64,000 nt of DNA from Rotaria sp. Silwood1 (lineage: Eukaryota; Rotifera; Eurotatoria; Philodinida; Philodinidae): the NCBI GenBank assembly GCA_905250075.1, contig CAJNOP010000298.1, positions 135,148 through 199,147 on the forward strand, written 5' to 3'. The notes beneath the pieces were generated by a model, which made no database searches, was not told where the DNA came from, and saw only the letters and a program-made list of their open reading frames with translations. This document shows positions 33,741 through 47,338 of this stretch, in pieces. The first letter of the stretch is position 1. Each line of letters begins with the position of its first letter. Both the position numbers and the translations under genes were made by a program.

Positions 33741-35723
33741 TTAAACAGTAGTCAATTTAATTAGATATTGAGTTGTTTCATCTGATTGTTGTTCATTATC
33801 TATCATACTAATATCATCTTTATTTTGACCTGGTACTATGAGTGAATCCATCGATGGATCATGATTAATATTAGGTTTTTTATTTATTTCATTATTTGAT
33901 GGTGCTGATGTTAATATAATACGAAGAGGTACTGCTATACTGGATTTTTTACGATTATTATTTTGTTCATCATTGAATTGTTGTTGTTTTCTTTTTGGAA
34001 ATAATTTTTTAATATGAAGAATTTCAATAAGTTCATCACGAAATTGTGCTCCACAAATCATAAGTACAAGAATATTTGATGTTGATGTAAATAATTCAAG
34101 TATACTACCAAGAAATATTGGTAAAATATTAGTACTTGATTCTCCATAACAATTATCTGATTTCATACGAAAAAGTAAACGATGACATGTAAAAAAATTA
34201 ATCATATAAGATTGTAAAGCACTCATTAAACTTAATAAAATTTCAACCAATATAAGTGATAATGAACGAAGTTCAGCACGTGAATGACTATGTTTACGTA
34301 TTAATGGTTGATTTGATATATAATAAAGACACATAAATGATGATATTATACATATTGATGATGGTATAAATGTACCAATTATAAAACCAATTGTATAACG
34401 ATTTTTTAATGATAAACGACGATCATATAAAAATTGATACAAATTTTTAAAAGTTTTAGATGATAAAGGAAATGAACAATTAGCGTATGAATCAATAAAA
34501 TGTGTTTTTTGAGCACAAAATTGATGTTCGAGGAAATAGTCTTTACTAGGACGTGATTGTAATAATGGTCGTGTTATATTATCTATAGCTAAAAGAAGAT
34601 ATTTCGGTAGAATCTCTTCTACATCACATTCGGAACGATTAGCATATTCGTCTGGCCAATCAATTGACATGTAAGATTGAAGATAAACATATGCAACCGT
34701 CTGATGACGTATACGATGCCAATCTTTGTCTGAATGACATATCGAATCAGTACTACTATTCAACGATTCATTTGCTATAGAATATGTTAAATAGCGTTGA
34801 TGAGAAATAATATTAAAAGGAAATGTTGGTGCTGTTAAATTGAGTACTAAAAAATATATTTCATAACTTCCAATTATTCTATTCCGTCTTACAGATTGTT
34901 TATCAAGTTGTTTAGATAGAAAAAAAAAAGAAATAAGCAAAGCCTTTGGATATGTCTATCATAATCTGTGATGCGAGAAGATAACAAAATCATATCACAG
35001 ATGAAGACAAAAATATCTAAAGAATTTTTCTTGTATGAAATCTCAAGGATAACCTATATTTAGATATGCTTCGATTTCTTTTTTTTTTTCTATTCCATAT
35101 ATATGTTTTATATTACCTGTATTATTAATGAATGTTATTGAACATTGTTCATCAATCACATTTTTTGTATCATCTATCAAGTAATCAATTTGTAAAGTTT
35201 GATTTTGATCTAAATTTAATTCTTTTATACAAAATCCATCATAAAGTTGCATAAAAGAAACCGTAATTCCATATATAAATGCAATTAATGTTAATAAAAA
35301 TGCACACATACGACTTTCACGATAAGATATTGAAGAAAATGTTCGTACACGTTGTATAGACATAAACATGAAAATAAGCATTGATATTTGTGTATATGTT
35401 GTATTATAAGTAAGTACCGATAAACTTCCATGGTCAATTAAATCACCATAACGTATAATATCAATAAATTTTGATAAATAAATATTAAACCAACAAGATT
35501 TTGATGCATCAAACATTAACATTTTAGCAACATGTGATATAAATAAAAGTATACAATCATTAAAAAATAATGCAATAAAATAAACACTTATTGAACGTGT
35601 ACGAAAACGTTGACGAAGAAAAACTATTATACATATAATATTACTAAAAAATCCACATATAAATATTGGAGCAAGAACATTACACAATATACATGGATTA
35701 ATACTTTCTCTGGTTACAATCAT
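33741..35723 (-). CDS. Seven-transmembrane receptor (GPCR-like), two coding exons
   Basis: Exon 1 (from ATG at 35723 to about 35045-35120) holds four hydrophobic helices: NVLAPIFICGFFSNIICIIV, VYFIALFFNDCILLFI, ISMLIFMFMSIQRVR (DRY-region analogue SIQRVR) and FLLTLIAFIYGITVSFM. Exon 2 (about 34940-34860 down to 33741) holds three more: IGFIIGTFIPSSICIISSF, LILVEILLSLMSALQSYM and SILELFTSTSNILVLMICGA, then a Ser/Thr/Lys-rich cytosolic tail. Topology and the TM1 Asn fit a divergent rhodopsin-class orphan receptor of the kind common in rotifers. Between TM4 and TM5 lie roughly 200 residues with several N-x-S/T sites, far longer than a normal second extracellular loop. I could not settle the splice junction, because the best donor and acceptor are out of phase. 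Ligand unknown. Confidence 0.68.
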
Positions 35724-36273
35724 TGTATTCTATTGATCTAAAAAGAAAATTCATTGTTGATTGTTTATTAATTAGATATTTGTGTTTTTACTTGGTGTTT
35801 GACTTCTCAAGAGATTTTCATCGTATATTAAGAACTAAAATAATTACGAAGAGAACTAATGCTAGTAGGAAAGTGTGTATGGATTTTTGTTTTCGTTTCC
35901 TTTCCTTTTCTTTTCTTTTCTTTTTTCTTTTTCTTTCTCTCCTTGCGCATATGAGTGTTGAATGAATGATAAATGTGCAAGAGATATATAAATGCTGACT
36001 GATTGAAAGTAATGAAAAGCTAATTTGACGTATATAAAGCGACAAAACCAAGTACTTTTTAGAATATATATATATATATTATCAAATATTAAATGAAAAA
36101 TTTTTGAAGAAAATAATAATGTTTAAAAATTCTCTATACTAAGTAATCTATAGAACCTACCTACAATAAAAATAAACTAGAATTGGTATATATAACCAAA
36201 CATGAAGTTTTATTGACCCATAGTTTAACAGATCAATGAATAAAATCAATAGTTTAAACTCACTTTAGCGAAG
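35724..36273. other. 5' flank of the receptor gene
   Basis: Non-coding; contains a run of C/T-rich sequence (about 35893-35942) and an (AT)n stretch at 36066-36079. Confidence 0.4.
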
Positions 36274-36567
36274 TTAATGTGAAATAGTCATGTCGGAAAT
36301 ATAAGATAGGAAAAAACATCTTTTTCTTTCTTTTTCTTGTCTATAGTTTATAAGCAAAAGTAGTGTCAGAATAGCAGACCAACATAGCGATATGATTGGT
36401 ATTTCCGGGGTGTAGATTGCTTTTCTCTGATTCATAAACATGATAATTGCTTCAAGCAAGTTGCGATAATGTGTCAACTTTGAAAGCAAAATAAATAGAA
36501 AGCAAGCACGAATCAATGTCAACCATCTCGGTCTTGTATCTTCTATATAAAAGAAAACAACTACCAT
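36274..36567 (-). CDS. Possible membrane-protein fragment (hypothetical)
   Basis: A 97-codon minus-strand frame with two hydrophobic stretches (LIRACFLFILLSKL and IISLCWSAILTLLLLINY) separated by YRNLLEAIIMFMNQRK. The spacing faintly recalls N-terminal helices of ABCC-type transporters, but there is no further support and no neighbouring exon. It may be chance in AT-rich DNA or an old fragment. Confidence 0.22.
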   Translation of the reverse strand: MVVVFFYIEDTRPRWLTLIRACFLFILLSKLTHYRNLLEAIIMFMNQRKAIYTPEIPIISLCWSAILTLLLLINYRQEKERKRCFFLSYISDMTISH

Positions 36568-38038
36568 GTTGACTACATGTAGATATATATCTATGTATGA
36601 GTGTACCTGAAATGAAGCCTTTTAACGCATCTGCATTCATTAAATGAAAGATGCTTTTTTTTTGTTTTAATATACTTACTTTTTGTATTTAATAGTCATC
36701 TGTATTTGTGGTATGTCAATACTTTTCTAGCCTATAATATGATTCTAACTTGATAAAGAATAATAGAACTAAAGTTATTCATGATCTTTCATTTTTAGTA
36801 ATATAAACAAAAAACAATAATGATACTAAGTTGAATCAACTGTTGTTGTTATTCAATTTATTGTATCCAGCATGTTTTTGACAACATATGAAGAAAAAAT
36901 GATTGATGAATATGGGTTGCATGCTATATCCTCACCTATTTATCTGCTTATTTACGAATATTATTTAATATATATATATATATAAACTCAAATAAGGGTG
37001 TTAGATAAAAACTATTGTAACATATGAGAGAGAATTCTCATAACAAAATAAAACACACATACTAGAATGAGAAGTAGCTTACGTGAAGCATAAAATTAAT
37101 GAGAATTTATTATAAATTCTATTCATGTTCATTATATAGGAGATTATTTAATTTTTTTGTAATACGATGTGACTGATGAAATGCTCTTTTTTTTTTTTTA
37201 GAGAAATAATATGAAATTCTACATTTTTTCCTCAGTTTTTATATCGTTCCTCGTTTGTTCTTTTCTATAATCTTCTCTTTTATCTCACTAACAATTGTAG
37301 AATGAGAACAAGAAGAAGCATCTCAAATGATGATGATGATGATAGTTATTTTCGTTCTGTTTCTATTCTTTACAATTCAATAAATGATATTGAGATAATT
37401 GAATTATCGACAAAAAATAATTCTCCATAACATTGGAACAAAATCTATGTACTAGAAAAAAATCTTTTATTATAAAACAAACATAAAAAACAAGCAAACA
37501 TTTTTTTTTTTTTTCTTTTCATTTTTGTTATAATCTAAAGAACTAGCTATTCTACCATAATGCTTATTTAATTACGTAGACGAAAAAAAAAGTCAGATGT
37601 TTGGATATAAGTAAGAGAATAGTTTATAAGTTACTTCCATAAACAAACAGTCAAAAGAAGACTTCTTATGATTTGTTTGTTTTTTTTTCTTTCTATAAAG
37701 CCAAACAGTAATTGAAGTGGTCATCTGTGAAGTTAGATATCAGAACATAGTTTGGAATTATATTTGATTATTATGATGTGCACTTTGCTTTATTAAATTT
37801 ATTTTTAACGTACTCGGTAAATATTTCAGTATGAATTAGTATTAGCTTTGACAATCTGGTGTGCATACCATCAAAGATTGATGATAATAAAATTAAAAGT
37901 TGAACAAGACAAAATCGATTATAGTTTAGGATTATTCTTAATAATAGACCATGAAATATGATCCTTTTTTTTATTCTTAGAGAAAGAATGATTTGCGTCT
38001 TTCTATTTTAAAGATTAAATTTATAGAGTCTTTTTTTT

Positions 38039-38109
38039 TTTCTATTGAAAAATATTCGACAACTGTTCGATTTTTCTATTGAAAAGTATTCGACAACTGT
38101 TCGATTTTT
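38039..38109. repeat. Two tandem copies of a 35 bp unit
   Basis: The unit begins TTCTATTGAAAAATATTCGA and ends GTTCGATTTT; the second copy has one change (AATATT to AGTATT). A recent local duplication. Confidence 0.8.
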
Positions 38110-41100
38110 CTCGCAAAAATAAATGACACAACGGTTGGTTTTTTTTGTTTTGATTATTTCTTTGTTGTACACTTGTTCTTAGATCTCATATTGATTTCAC
38201 AGTTGCATATGCTGAACATTATTGATTTGGACAAGGAAAATTCATTGAGAAGAATGCAAATATATTTTCATTATAGTAATGAAATCGAACTTTTGTAATT
38301 TTTACACTGAAACTATTTTTCTTTAATACTATCAATCCTTGGTTCACTTCTATAGATCATTTTCTAACGCATATAGTGAAATAATTTATTCAGATAGCTT
38401 GTCATAGTGCAATTTCAATCTAGAATATCTAATTTACTCATATAAGGTTGATATTATTGAAAGACGACATAAACAAAAAGTTTTTTTTTTTTTACTGCAA
38501 AATGAGTATATGAAAACATAGTTATATTTATTTCAAAGGATTCTCGTTGAATAGAAGAAAAACTTTTATAATTAGTGAAATAACCAAAGATGTATATGTA
38601 GTATAAAAAATGAAATTTAACAATATTGCTAGACAAATAATAAGATATGCAAGGCATGCTATTAATTTTTGGCCAGTGGGATATATCTGATGAAGTGTAT
38701 AATAGAAAAAAACATAGTTACGATAATGAAACAGAAACCTATTTTAATGATGTATTGAATACAGAAAGGTATTTAATTATCATGTCATGAACGGTTTGTG
38801 ACTTTTTAAAAAAGTTTTACATAATAAAATAGACTGAGTGACTTTTTTCTAATGATGATAATACCTTATAAATAAATTAAACATAAAAATAGATATCTTA
38901 TTATCAAGAAGTAGCATTAAAAAAATATAATAAACAACATGTCAATGTAGAAAAGAATCTAGTTTTTTTTTCAAATCAGTTTCAGTCGAGCAGAAAAGAA
39001 CCCATTGAAGATCATTTTGACAAAAAAAATCCAGTTTACCTCTCGACTGCTTGAGCTCATCAAACATATACTGTAATGTCGAACAAGAAGAATAAACTTA
39101 TGCTTATTCTGAGTAATTAATGTTTTATGAGCTACTTATCAATAAATGTAACTACCCTACAAAAAAAAAAGAACACAAGTTTACAACAGAGAAAAACACA
39201 ATTATATAAGATGAAATAAAATAGGAAATGAGGCTATTAGTAAGATGATGACATTAAGTGTCTTTTCATTTTATCAACATGTTTTTTTTTTTTTTTTTAT
39301 TTCTAGTTTTGTCGAGAAAAATTTTTCTGTCCTATTCTAGTGCAAGTAGTCGGAATAAGAATTTTTCTTCAAAAGAAATTCTTAAGAAGATATAAGATAA
39401 AAAAAAAACACACTTCTTTTATTCATAATGATTCTAAATTTATGAATTGGGCTCTTATTTTCTACTACTAAATTTATTTCTATTGTTACATTCATGTCTA
39501 CAGACATTTCATTACTGATGTTTGATTCCATATGTTTCCTTGTAATTATTCATTCCACTGTACTCATTATATTGGAAGAACATACAGGAGAATACACACA
39601 ACGCTAAATTATGGTAATTAACTTGTCTACTGTTTTTTTTTCTTTATTTCCGTTATAAAATGTATTTTTTCTCAAGATTAGTATTTTGATAGTAAACTAT
39701 CAAGTACATTTCTATTTGTAGAAAAATAACAAGATTCTTATTAATAAATAAGTTGATGACGTTGTTAAAATTGAATTTGGTCCTGACGTTTCGCATGTGA
39801 GTTTTATATAATTAAGAAAGAATCAAATGACATATAAGAAAAGATAATACAAATGACAAACAGAGATAATTTCTGGATGAATCATTAGTTTTCTCATTAT
39901 TATTCAATCTTATATGGATCATTTTTCTAAATCACATAACTCATTGTTATCTTTAATATTCCTGACCAACACGATCTATATATAGTTTGATTATGATTAA
40001 TCATTTTGATTGTATGTTCTTTTTTTTTTTTTTATCTATAACTATTACAAACACGTAATTTAACTTTATTCCAATATAGAGTATTGTCAATACGTCATTG
40101 ATCTGTACTAGTTTGTATATAATAAAAAGATTGACGGAAAATAATAAAGGCCAATGACACACACAAACGAATGTCAAAAAATAATGGATCTAATACCAAA
40201 ATAAACAACCTATACTAAAGAAAAGCAACACTCGTCAGTAGTTCTACTCAAATTTTTTCAAAGGTCAATATCTTATTTGGTCATATGTAAGGCACTAATA
40301 TATCTTGTTTTTCGTTGCATTCTATGACATTCAATTTGATTGTTGTACTCTCGTTCTGCTAAAAAAAATTCTGTTGAAATAAATCATCCAGATCATACTA
40401 TGTATTTTCAAATTTAAACATAAAGCTTGTTACACTTTTAATAGAATAAATATTCAATATGTGACTCATAAGTACGATGAATAAATTGACAATATTTTCT
40501 TCAATGATCTAAAACATTGTCGATCACATCCTAGTGAAAACTTTCTTATTCTTGTTTCATAATGCTTTTCAATTCATGCGATGTTGACATTTTATATATT
40601 CCTACTTATTTTTTCATGATCCATCGAATTACAAAGTCGAGTAGAATAGTATCTAGAATCTCAAATAAATATTCATCAAGTGAAATAATTTTGGATCAAA
40701 TATTCTATTATGAAAGTAATAAGACCGTTTTCTCTACAAAATAAATGGTTCTATCATAGATTCTACTAGTAATTGTGGATTGATATTTGGTACAATATAA
40801 TTGAATTTTTATTATAAGTGTTCATTCCGATCCAAATCAATATAACAACAGGATATAAACCATCATTTCGTTGGATTTTTTTTATCTCGTAACTTATTAT
40901 TTCTAAGAAAATATGTAAATTTATTATGTTGACGTGAATCAGAATAAAACCATGCTGTGTGGATAGCAGCTGCTACGTCAATTTTTTAATCATCTAGATC
41001 ATCGTTTTCAAATTACGACTGAATATAATTGATGTATTAGTTTAAGGACATTTTGTATGAATAATACGAAGAGTTTTACCAACACTAACATAAATTCTTA

Positions 41101-41839
41101 TAACCATTAAAAAAAAAGACTAATTGGATAGTTTTGTATATTTATGTACGGCAATGTAAAATAGATAATGAGCAATCGCACTTATTAATACATGGTATTT
41201 AAAAGAAATATTTGGTTTTAATTATTTCCTAAATATAATTTGTATTGTGTTTTAATGTTATTAGTAATAGGATTGCTGGTCATTTTCAGTACTTTCAGAC
41301 TTATCCTATGTATAATTTTTTTTTGTCATAAGAGAGATATTTGACAATTTTTTCTTCAATATTATCAGATATTTTATTTCGACGTGTTCGTTTTTCAAAA
41401 AGAAAATTAACATCAAGACAAATTTAGAGTATTAGGATAAACTTGTCAGTGCAACTTCTCTGGGGCTAAAATATGGAACTCACGTGTGTTCTTTATACGC
41501 ATTATGTTAATATAAAATATGCCATAGGAAAAACTGCTGGTAGACTACAGTTGTTTTCGAAGATTAATTGAGTGACAAGAGATCGATCTGTCGCATTTGT
41601 TTTTGCATTTCGAACAGAAGTTTTTGTCTATTTTTTTTATACGAGTGTTCTATTTTTTTTGGATGTGCCACTTGTACTCATCTATTTATATCTACAACAG
41701 GTTTCAACACACTATTATCCAACTCGATAACCTTATAAATAAAGATATTGATTATTTCTTAAAATCTGAAATTAATCATTTTACACTTTTTATTTTTCAC
41801 TAAAATCAAAAACAGCCCTACTTACATCATTAACAAACG

Positions 41840-42030
41840 TATTTTTGAGCTAGCAATTCTTATTGACGGATTTTGAGCAAGTTGTAAAAGAATATTCTGA
41901 ATTGTTGCTAGCAATGAACCTAAAACAAGTATTTTGCAATAGTTAATACAGCTAGGTCTTCGCTATTGAATGCTGCAACAAATATTGTTGAAAAATTATC
42001 AAGATTTTCTTCAAAATAAATTGCATCTTT
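41840..42030 (-). pseudogene. Possible gene fragment, unrecognised
   Basis: The minus strand gives two protein-like runs close together: AIYFEENLDNFSTIFVAAFN followed by SEDLAVLTIAKYLF and a stop, then SLLATIQNILLQLAQNPSIR followed by IASSKI. Helical in character, with no family I can name. Nothing coding joins them to neighbours. Confidence 0.25.
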
Positions 42031-43299
42031 TTGAAAAAAAATGGCTAACAATTTATTATTTTACTCATTTAAGATAAAAAATACTATCATTTTCTTGATA
42101 CAAAGCCTATTTGGAAATCACCATCAACATTCTATTCGCTTTCTGGAACACAATCAGGTTCAGACTTGTCACCACGGATCGTGCAAGACATTGTTAATAT
42201 TCTAGCGAAGGTCGTATGTCAATAACGCCTCGTTCTAATATATGAACTACTTCGTTATTCGATTTCTGGAGGATTAAATGAAAAGAGAGTAAGGGCATGT
42301 ATTTCTAAATAGATATATTAAAACGATCTGCTTGTGATTAGCAAGAGCAGCTCTATCGTGCTTTGCATTTTAATCCCATGGATATGACGCTAACACTTTT
42401 TCTTATATATAAATTTCTTTTTCTATAAAATTAGAATATTGATAGTTTCCATCAATATTTACAACAGCTGCAAATATTAGCTGGATTAGTCATTCAGTTA
42501 GTATCACAGTGGTGAATTCTTATTTGTTCACTACACTGTGTTCGATAACGATCTGATTTTTATCAATTATTTCGTTATAATCAATATTTATTCGTCTCTT
42601 TCTTCATGCACGACATTTTTGGAAATGGATTATTGAGTCGATGTCTTTACTTTTTGTCTTAGATAAAAATATTTGAGTCGAAGGACATTTACCTAAATAT
42701 GATCGAACACATTTGATATTAATACGAATCGATGATACGACAGATGAGCTCTCGATAGGTGATCTTCTCGAGACATGAGCTCTTGACAGTTGAGATTTTG
42801 TCGATTAACTTAGCAAGACACACAGAGTCAAACTTAGGTCACTTAGCTCACAATGAGAAATTCATGCAGATATGTGACATTTTGTGATCTTGATGTTTCC
42901 TTGATACTTACCTCTATGGTTCAGAAAGAGATATCTTTATACAGATGAACAAGTGTTCAATTTAATTACGTTTCATTTGTTCATTTAGTCTTCATTAATT
43001 TTCGTCTCATTCTATTTTTGTTGTACAATATCAATTGCAAAGCCTTCAAAAAACAAAGATATGGGTCAATTGAAGGTCAACACCCATACACGACTAAGGT
43101 TTTCCTCAATTTTTGATGTGAATGTGGACTGTCGGTACATCATACGAATCGAAGACAAACGCGTTTGATTATTAATTATTGAATGACCAATTTATTTTTC
43201 TTTGCATATTGAAGACTGTATTTATATTTCCTTACCAAATATTAATAAGTTTTGTTTCATATCATAAAGAATAAGTCGAATAATGAGTTTTCTCATATT

Positions 43300-43520
43300 G
43301 TAGTAAAAAGATTATCATTATCAAATGAAATTAAATTCACTAATTATCAAAAAGATACTGTTGCTTGTATAGAAGGTCCATTCAATATCAGTGTGTTAGA
43401 AAGTTTAATTTATCGATTAGGAGAATAACGTTGGATATACTTTCATTGGGCTTCAACTAATTATCATCAAGGCATATCAACAAGTCGAAAATTGACAAAA
43501 AATTGATTTTATTGGAGTTA
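43300..43520 (+). pseudogene. Possible gene fragment, unrecognised
   Basis: After a TTGTAG that could be an old acceptor, the + strand reads VKRLSLSNEIKFTNYQKDTV and ACIEGPFNISVLESLIYRLG, a stop, then RWIYFHWASTNYHQG. The clean run of about 45 codons followed by stops and frame changes suggests a decayed exon. Family unknown. Confidence 0.3.
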
Positions 43521-46139
43521 ATCTTGATATTGAAAACTTTTCATAGTTTCATAATATTCTTGACAACTTTTAATTTAAGCAAGCAGTTTATTTAATACTA
43601 TATCATTTAGAATAAGGATTGATTCCATTAAGAGTAACTGGATGGTGTCAGAACATAATCTTGTTTTCGTTCAAGAACTCATATGGCAGACATTTAACAA
43701 TTGGTTTCTGAGTGGCTAAATGCTTTACGTTTCGTTGCCGCTAAAATTTGCATCTTTCATGCACATGAAAACGAACTTGTTTCTAGATGAGGAGACGCAG
43801 ATACCAATGACATTGAACTATCATTAATCTATGATATGAAATTGATAATATCACGAACGATGCAATCAATGATATAACGAAAGATGAATTTTTAAGATGA
43901 TGCTGATTAAAGATACATGTCTGTCATTGAGTTAAAAGCAGTTGTGATTAACAGAATAGCATGTTTCTCGTAAAATCTCAACTTGGTCACAATTTATCAT
44001 CTATACTCTAACATTCTACTATTTGATTGCATTAGAAATATATTGTTTTGTTGATCAATTGAAATTATATACTTGAAACAGTCAAACTCGCTTCGATTCG
44101 ATTTATGGTCTCAAAATTATACGATATTCTTGTACTAATATTTACTACACTTTATTCTATTTTGAAGAAATCATGTTCTTGGTATGTTAATCATTGCCTT
44201 GTGTAGACATAGGTATCTTTTATCTGTTTCTCTTGTCATTTGTCTATTATCACAGAGAAAACAGCCTCAAAATATGTTTGTAAAACTATGCACTTCTTAT
44301 TGATTATATTTTCTTCGAATGTTAAAGATGTTTGTCTTCTTTTAACTCCAAGTTTCATGAGAACCAACTGGAAAAATATTTGTCGTCTCCAATATGGTTG
44401 AGCAAAACAATTTTCGTCGTTCAGATTCACAAACTAACAATCGTTTTTCTTATTTTTCTTGTGTTAAAATGTAATGTGCAGTTGTACCTCTATCATACTC
44501 ATATTTTCGATTTGATGTCTTAAAAATGGTACTAAAATCAAAGAATCTTGCATCGCAATAACTTCGTATCAATATTGTGGAACTCATCGTACCCTATGGT
44601 GAGTGTAAAGTTGTATCCAAAGATTTTCTACTTTTCCTCTCGCTTACTGAGATCTTCTTTACCAACACAAACGTTTTTTTATGTCGTGGAGAACACGCAA
44701 AAAATCAATGATCTCTCGACATTTTGGTCCTCTAGTGCATTATATTTCCTTCACACGTCTCTGTAATATTCTACTCTTTCTTTTTTTGTGCTTATCGCCT
44801 AACTTTTATCAAGTATCAATGCTCTCTCTAAAAATCTGTACTACACAAGCGATCATACTTGGTAGGTCAAAGAAAACAAAGAAATAGTCATAGAAATCTA
44901 ACTGAGTACTACGGTTGCCTATATTTCACCCCGTCTATTGTTAGTTTTCCTAAGTGACTGAGAAACAGTATGCATAAGCAGCGATAGATTTAGAGGATGC
45001 GCACCACATACAGCGATTTATATCTGAAAACTACATTTTTCATTTATTCCTAGAGAAAAATTTTAAGAAAAAAACGAAATGCCAACACATAAGTGTTTTC
45101 ACTGACTTCCGCATGTCTCTCTCTGAAAGTTTTTGAACTCGCTACTGCGTAGAAGATTCGATGTAAAATTTTGATTTACACTGTCCACGAGACAAATTAG
45201 AGAAAGAAGAACGTACAACTATTTCTAGAGCATTTTAGAGTTTCTCAGAGTATCAGGATCTCTCATAGTTAAAACTACATATCGGTTTCGTAAATGTCGA
45301 TATGCAATAAAAACAATCATTGTTGCGGCTCAGGAAAGGTTTTGAACATACAATCTCATATTTCGATGCTGAGTGCTAGTGATATTAGTGCGAGAATAAA
45401 ACAAAAAAAAGTGGTTCGAAAACAAAAGACAATAGTTTTTCAGAGTGAAAAGTTCTCCATTGAATGATCACAGAACCAAAATCTGGAAGTGTATCGAAAT
45501 GTCTAAAACAAAGGCAATGATTTTGTCTCATCTAATATGCTTCTCTCATTGTTCAAACAGTGTTCCACTGGAAACTTAAACGCACAAAACAATACCTTCT
45601 CTAATTCAGTCTCTTTTGGTTTTTATTTCAAAATTCAAAAACAAAAAAAAAATTTCTACATTCAATCGAAAAATCGTAAAGTATTCAGATTGATCTGTGC
45701 GTGTTCAATCTATGATGTGCTTCAAGCTAGATAATTAGGCCGTATCTTTTAAATCATCAATATATAATTACTCATGTCAGCTCATATTTACCAGTACGTG
45801 TACGTGTATCTCTGACGTAACGCTTAATAGTGTGTATAGTATAATGTACGGGCATTGAATGTGACGAAGTCACATAGACAGATAATAAACTTTGTCGAGT
45901 TTAATTTCAGTTAGTCATAAAATTTCTTTAAAGTATGTAAGTAAAGAAGCATATTGAGATTAACAAGAAATGGTTGAACATTTCCTAACTGTTTAAACTC
46001 AATATTCTTGTTTATTTATCGAACATCTCGTTTTAATAATGCGCAACTATTAAAAACAACAAATCTTTTATATAAATACAAGAAAATTTATAACTAATAA
46101 AAATGTCATGCATTTTATGTGATCAATTTTTTTTTCTTT

Positions 46140-47338
46140 CTACGAAAGAATATCTCCAGCTTGTTGTTCAACTAATGTCGACATTTGTTTAACATCATTT
46201 GTCCATTGATCTAATCGTTTTTTTAATGTAGCAACTTGTCTTAAATCTAAAACACGTGGTTTAACCCAATGCATATTTAATTTTTGATCAACTTGATCGA
46301 TATTTCCACGTATTAAATCTAAAGATAAAGCTTTCATAGCTAATAATTCAACTTGATCAATAGATAATTTTGTTCTTGTAGCAACATCATTAAAACTTAA
46401 TGCACGTGTACCACCCGCAACAAATATCATATCCATAAGACAAAGTAATGTAATTTTTCTTTGTAATATTATTTCTGCCATACGTAAATCAGGTTGACTT
46501 TGCCAAAGAGATCTTAATGCTTCAAATTTTCCAACATCACCTATATTAAATGCTTGTAATAAATCAATTAACCATTGTTCACGTGTATTTTTAAGTGCAT
46601 CAAGTATAGGATGTTGAAGAATTTCACCAAAATTATAAACATTTTCAGCTAATAATGCAGCTAAACCAAGATTAAATGCACGTTCAGCTTTTTCTTTTAA
46701 TGGAATTAATGATATATCAATGCAACCTAAATGAATCAAAAGTAGCTTTCTGTTTTTTTTTTTTTTTTTGAATTGATTATTTAATTAATGTTACCAAGAT
46801 ATTTAAGTGCATTTTGATAATATTCATTATGATTGCCCATAACTCGATAATAATTTGATGCTAAATCATAAAATCTTGAATGTACTGTTGTTAAATGATC
46901 AAATTCATCAAATTTAGGTGTTAAATTTTCAATAATTTTTTTTGCTTCAATTAAATTTTTTGTTATTAAATATGCTTTACCCATAGTTATATCACAAAGT
47001 AAAACGGCTAATGAATTATTTTTAACTTTTTCACGTATTTGTTTAACAAATTCAATAGCTTGATCAACTTGTTTAAATGTACGTGTTATAGATATAATTA
47101 TTTCAACCAATGCTAATTGATTAATACGATGTTCAAAATCGGATAAAAAATTTTCATAAAAATTTTTTAATTGATCACCTTGTTGAAGTTCATCACGATG
47201 AACAAATGATTTTACACGTAATGTTAATTCATGCCATAAACGATTTTGATAGAGAGATTCAAGTTCAAGCCATTCATTAGCTAATGAACCATCGACTGAT
47301 TTTTGTTCAGATAAGTATTTTTCAACACGAGATGACAT
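46140..47338 (-). CDS. PSMD13: 26S proteasome regulatory subunit Rpn9 (PSMD13)
   Basis: Two exons (47338-46795 and 46726-46140) separated by a 68 bp intron (GTAACA donor, CATTTAG acceptor). They encode 376 residues, the same length as human PSMD13. Rpn9 is a PCI-domain scaffold subunit of the 19S lid. Matches to the human protein are long and collinear: LWHELTLRVKSFV, LVEIIISITR, SRFYDLASNYYRVMGNHNEY, KYLGCIDI across the splice, NTREQWLIDLLQAFNIG, VELLAMKALSLDLIRGNIDQ, HWVKPRVLDL and a C-terminal VEQQAGDILS (human VEHQAQDILT). I chose the ATG at 47338 (MSSRVEKYL), because the in-frame ATG 19 codons upstream adds only a Phe-rich stretch that looks like 5' UTR. Intact housekeeping gene. Confidence 0.95.

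Larger units (their letters stand above)
36568..46139. other. 9.6 kb AT-rich gene desert
   Basis: No gene that I can support on either strand. Long poly(A)/poly(T) runs, an (AT)n tract near 36970, (GATG)n at about 37329-37342, and a tandem 35 bp duplication at 38039-38109. Two stretches look like old coding fragments and are listed separately. Short frames elsewhere are typical of AT-rich noise. Confidence 0.5.

Noticed and set aside
44236-44887. Overlapping 60-70 codon frames on both strands
   Set aside because: Mutually overlapping, biased composition and no recognisable family; treated as noise in the gene desert.
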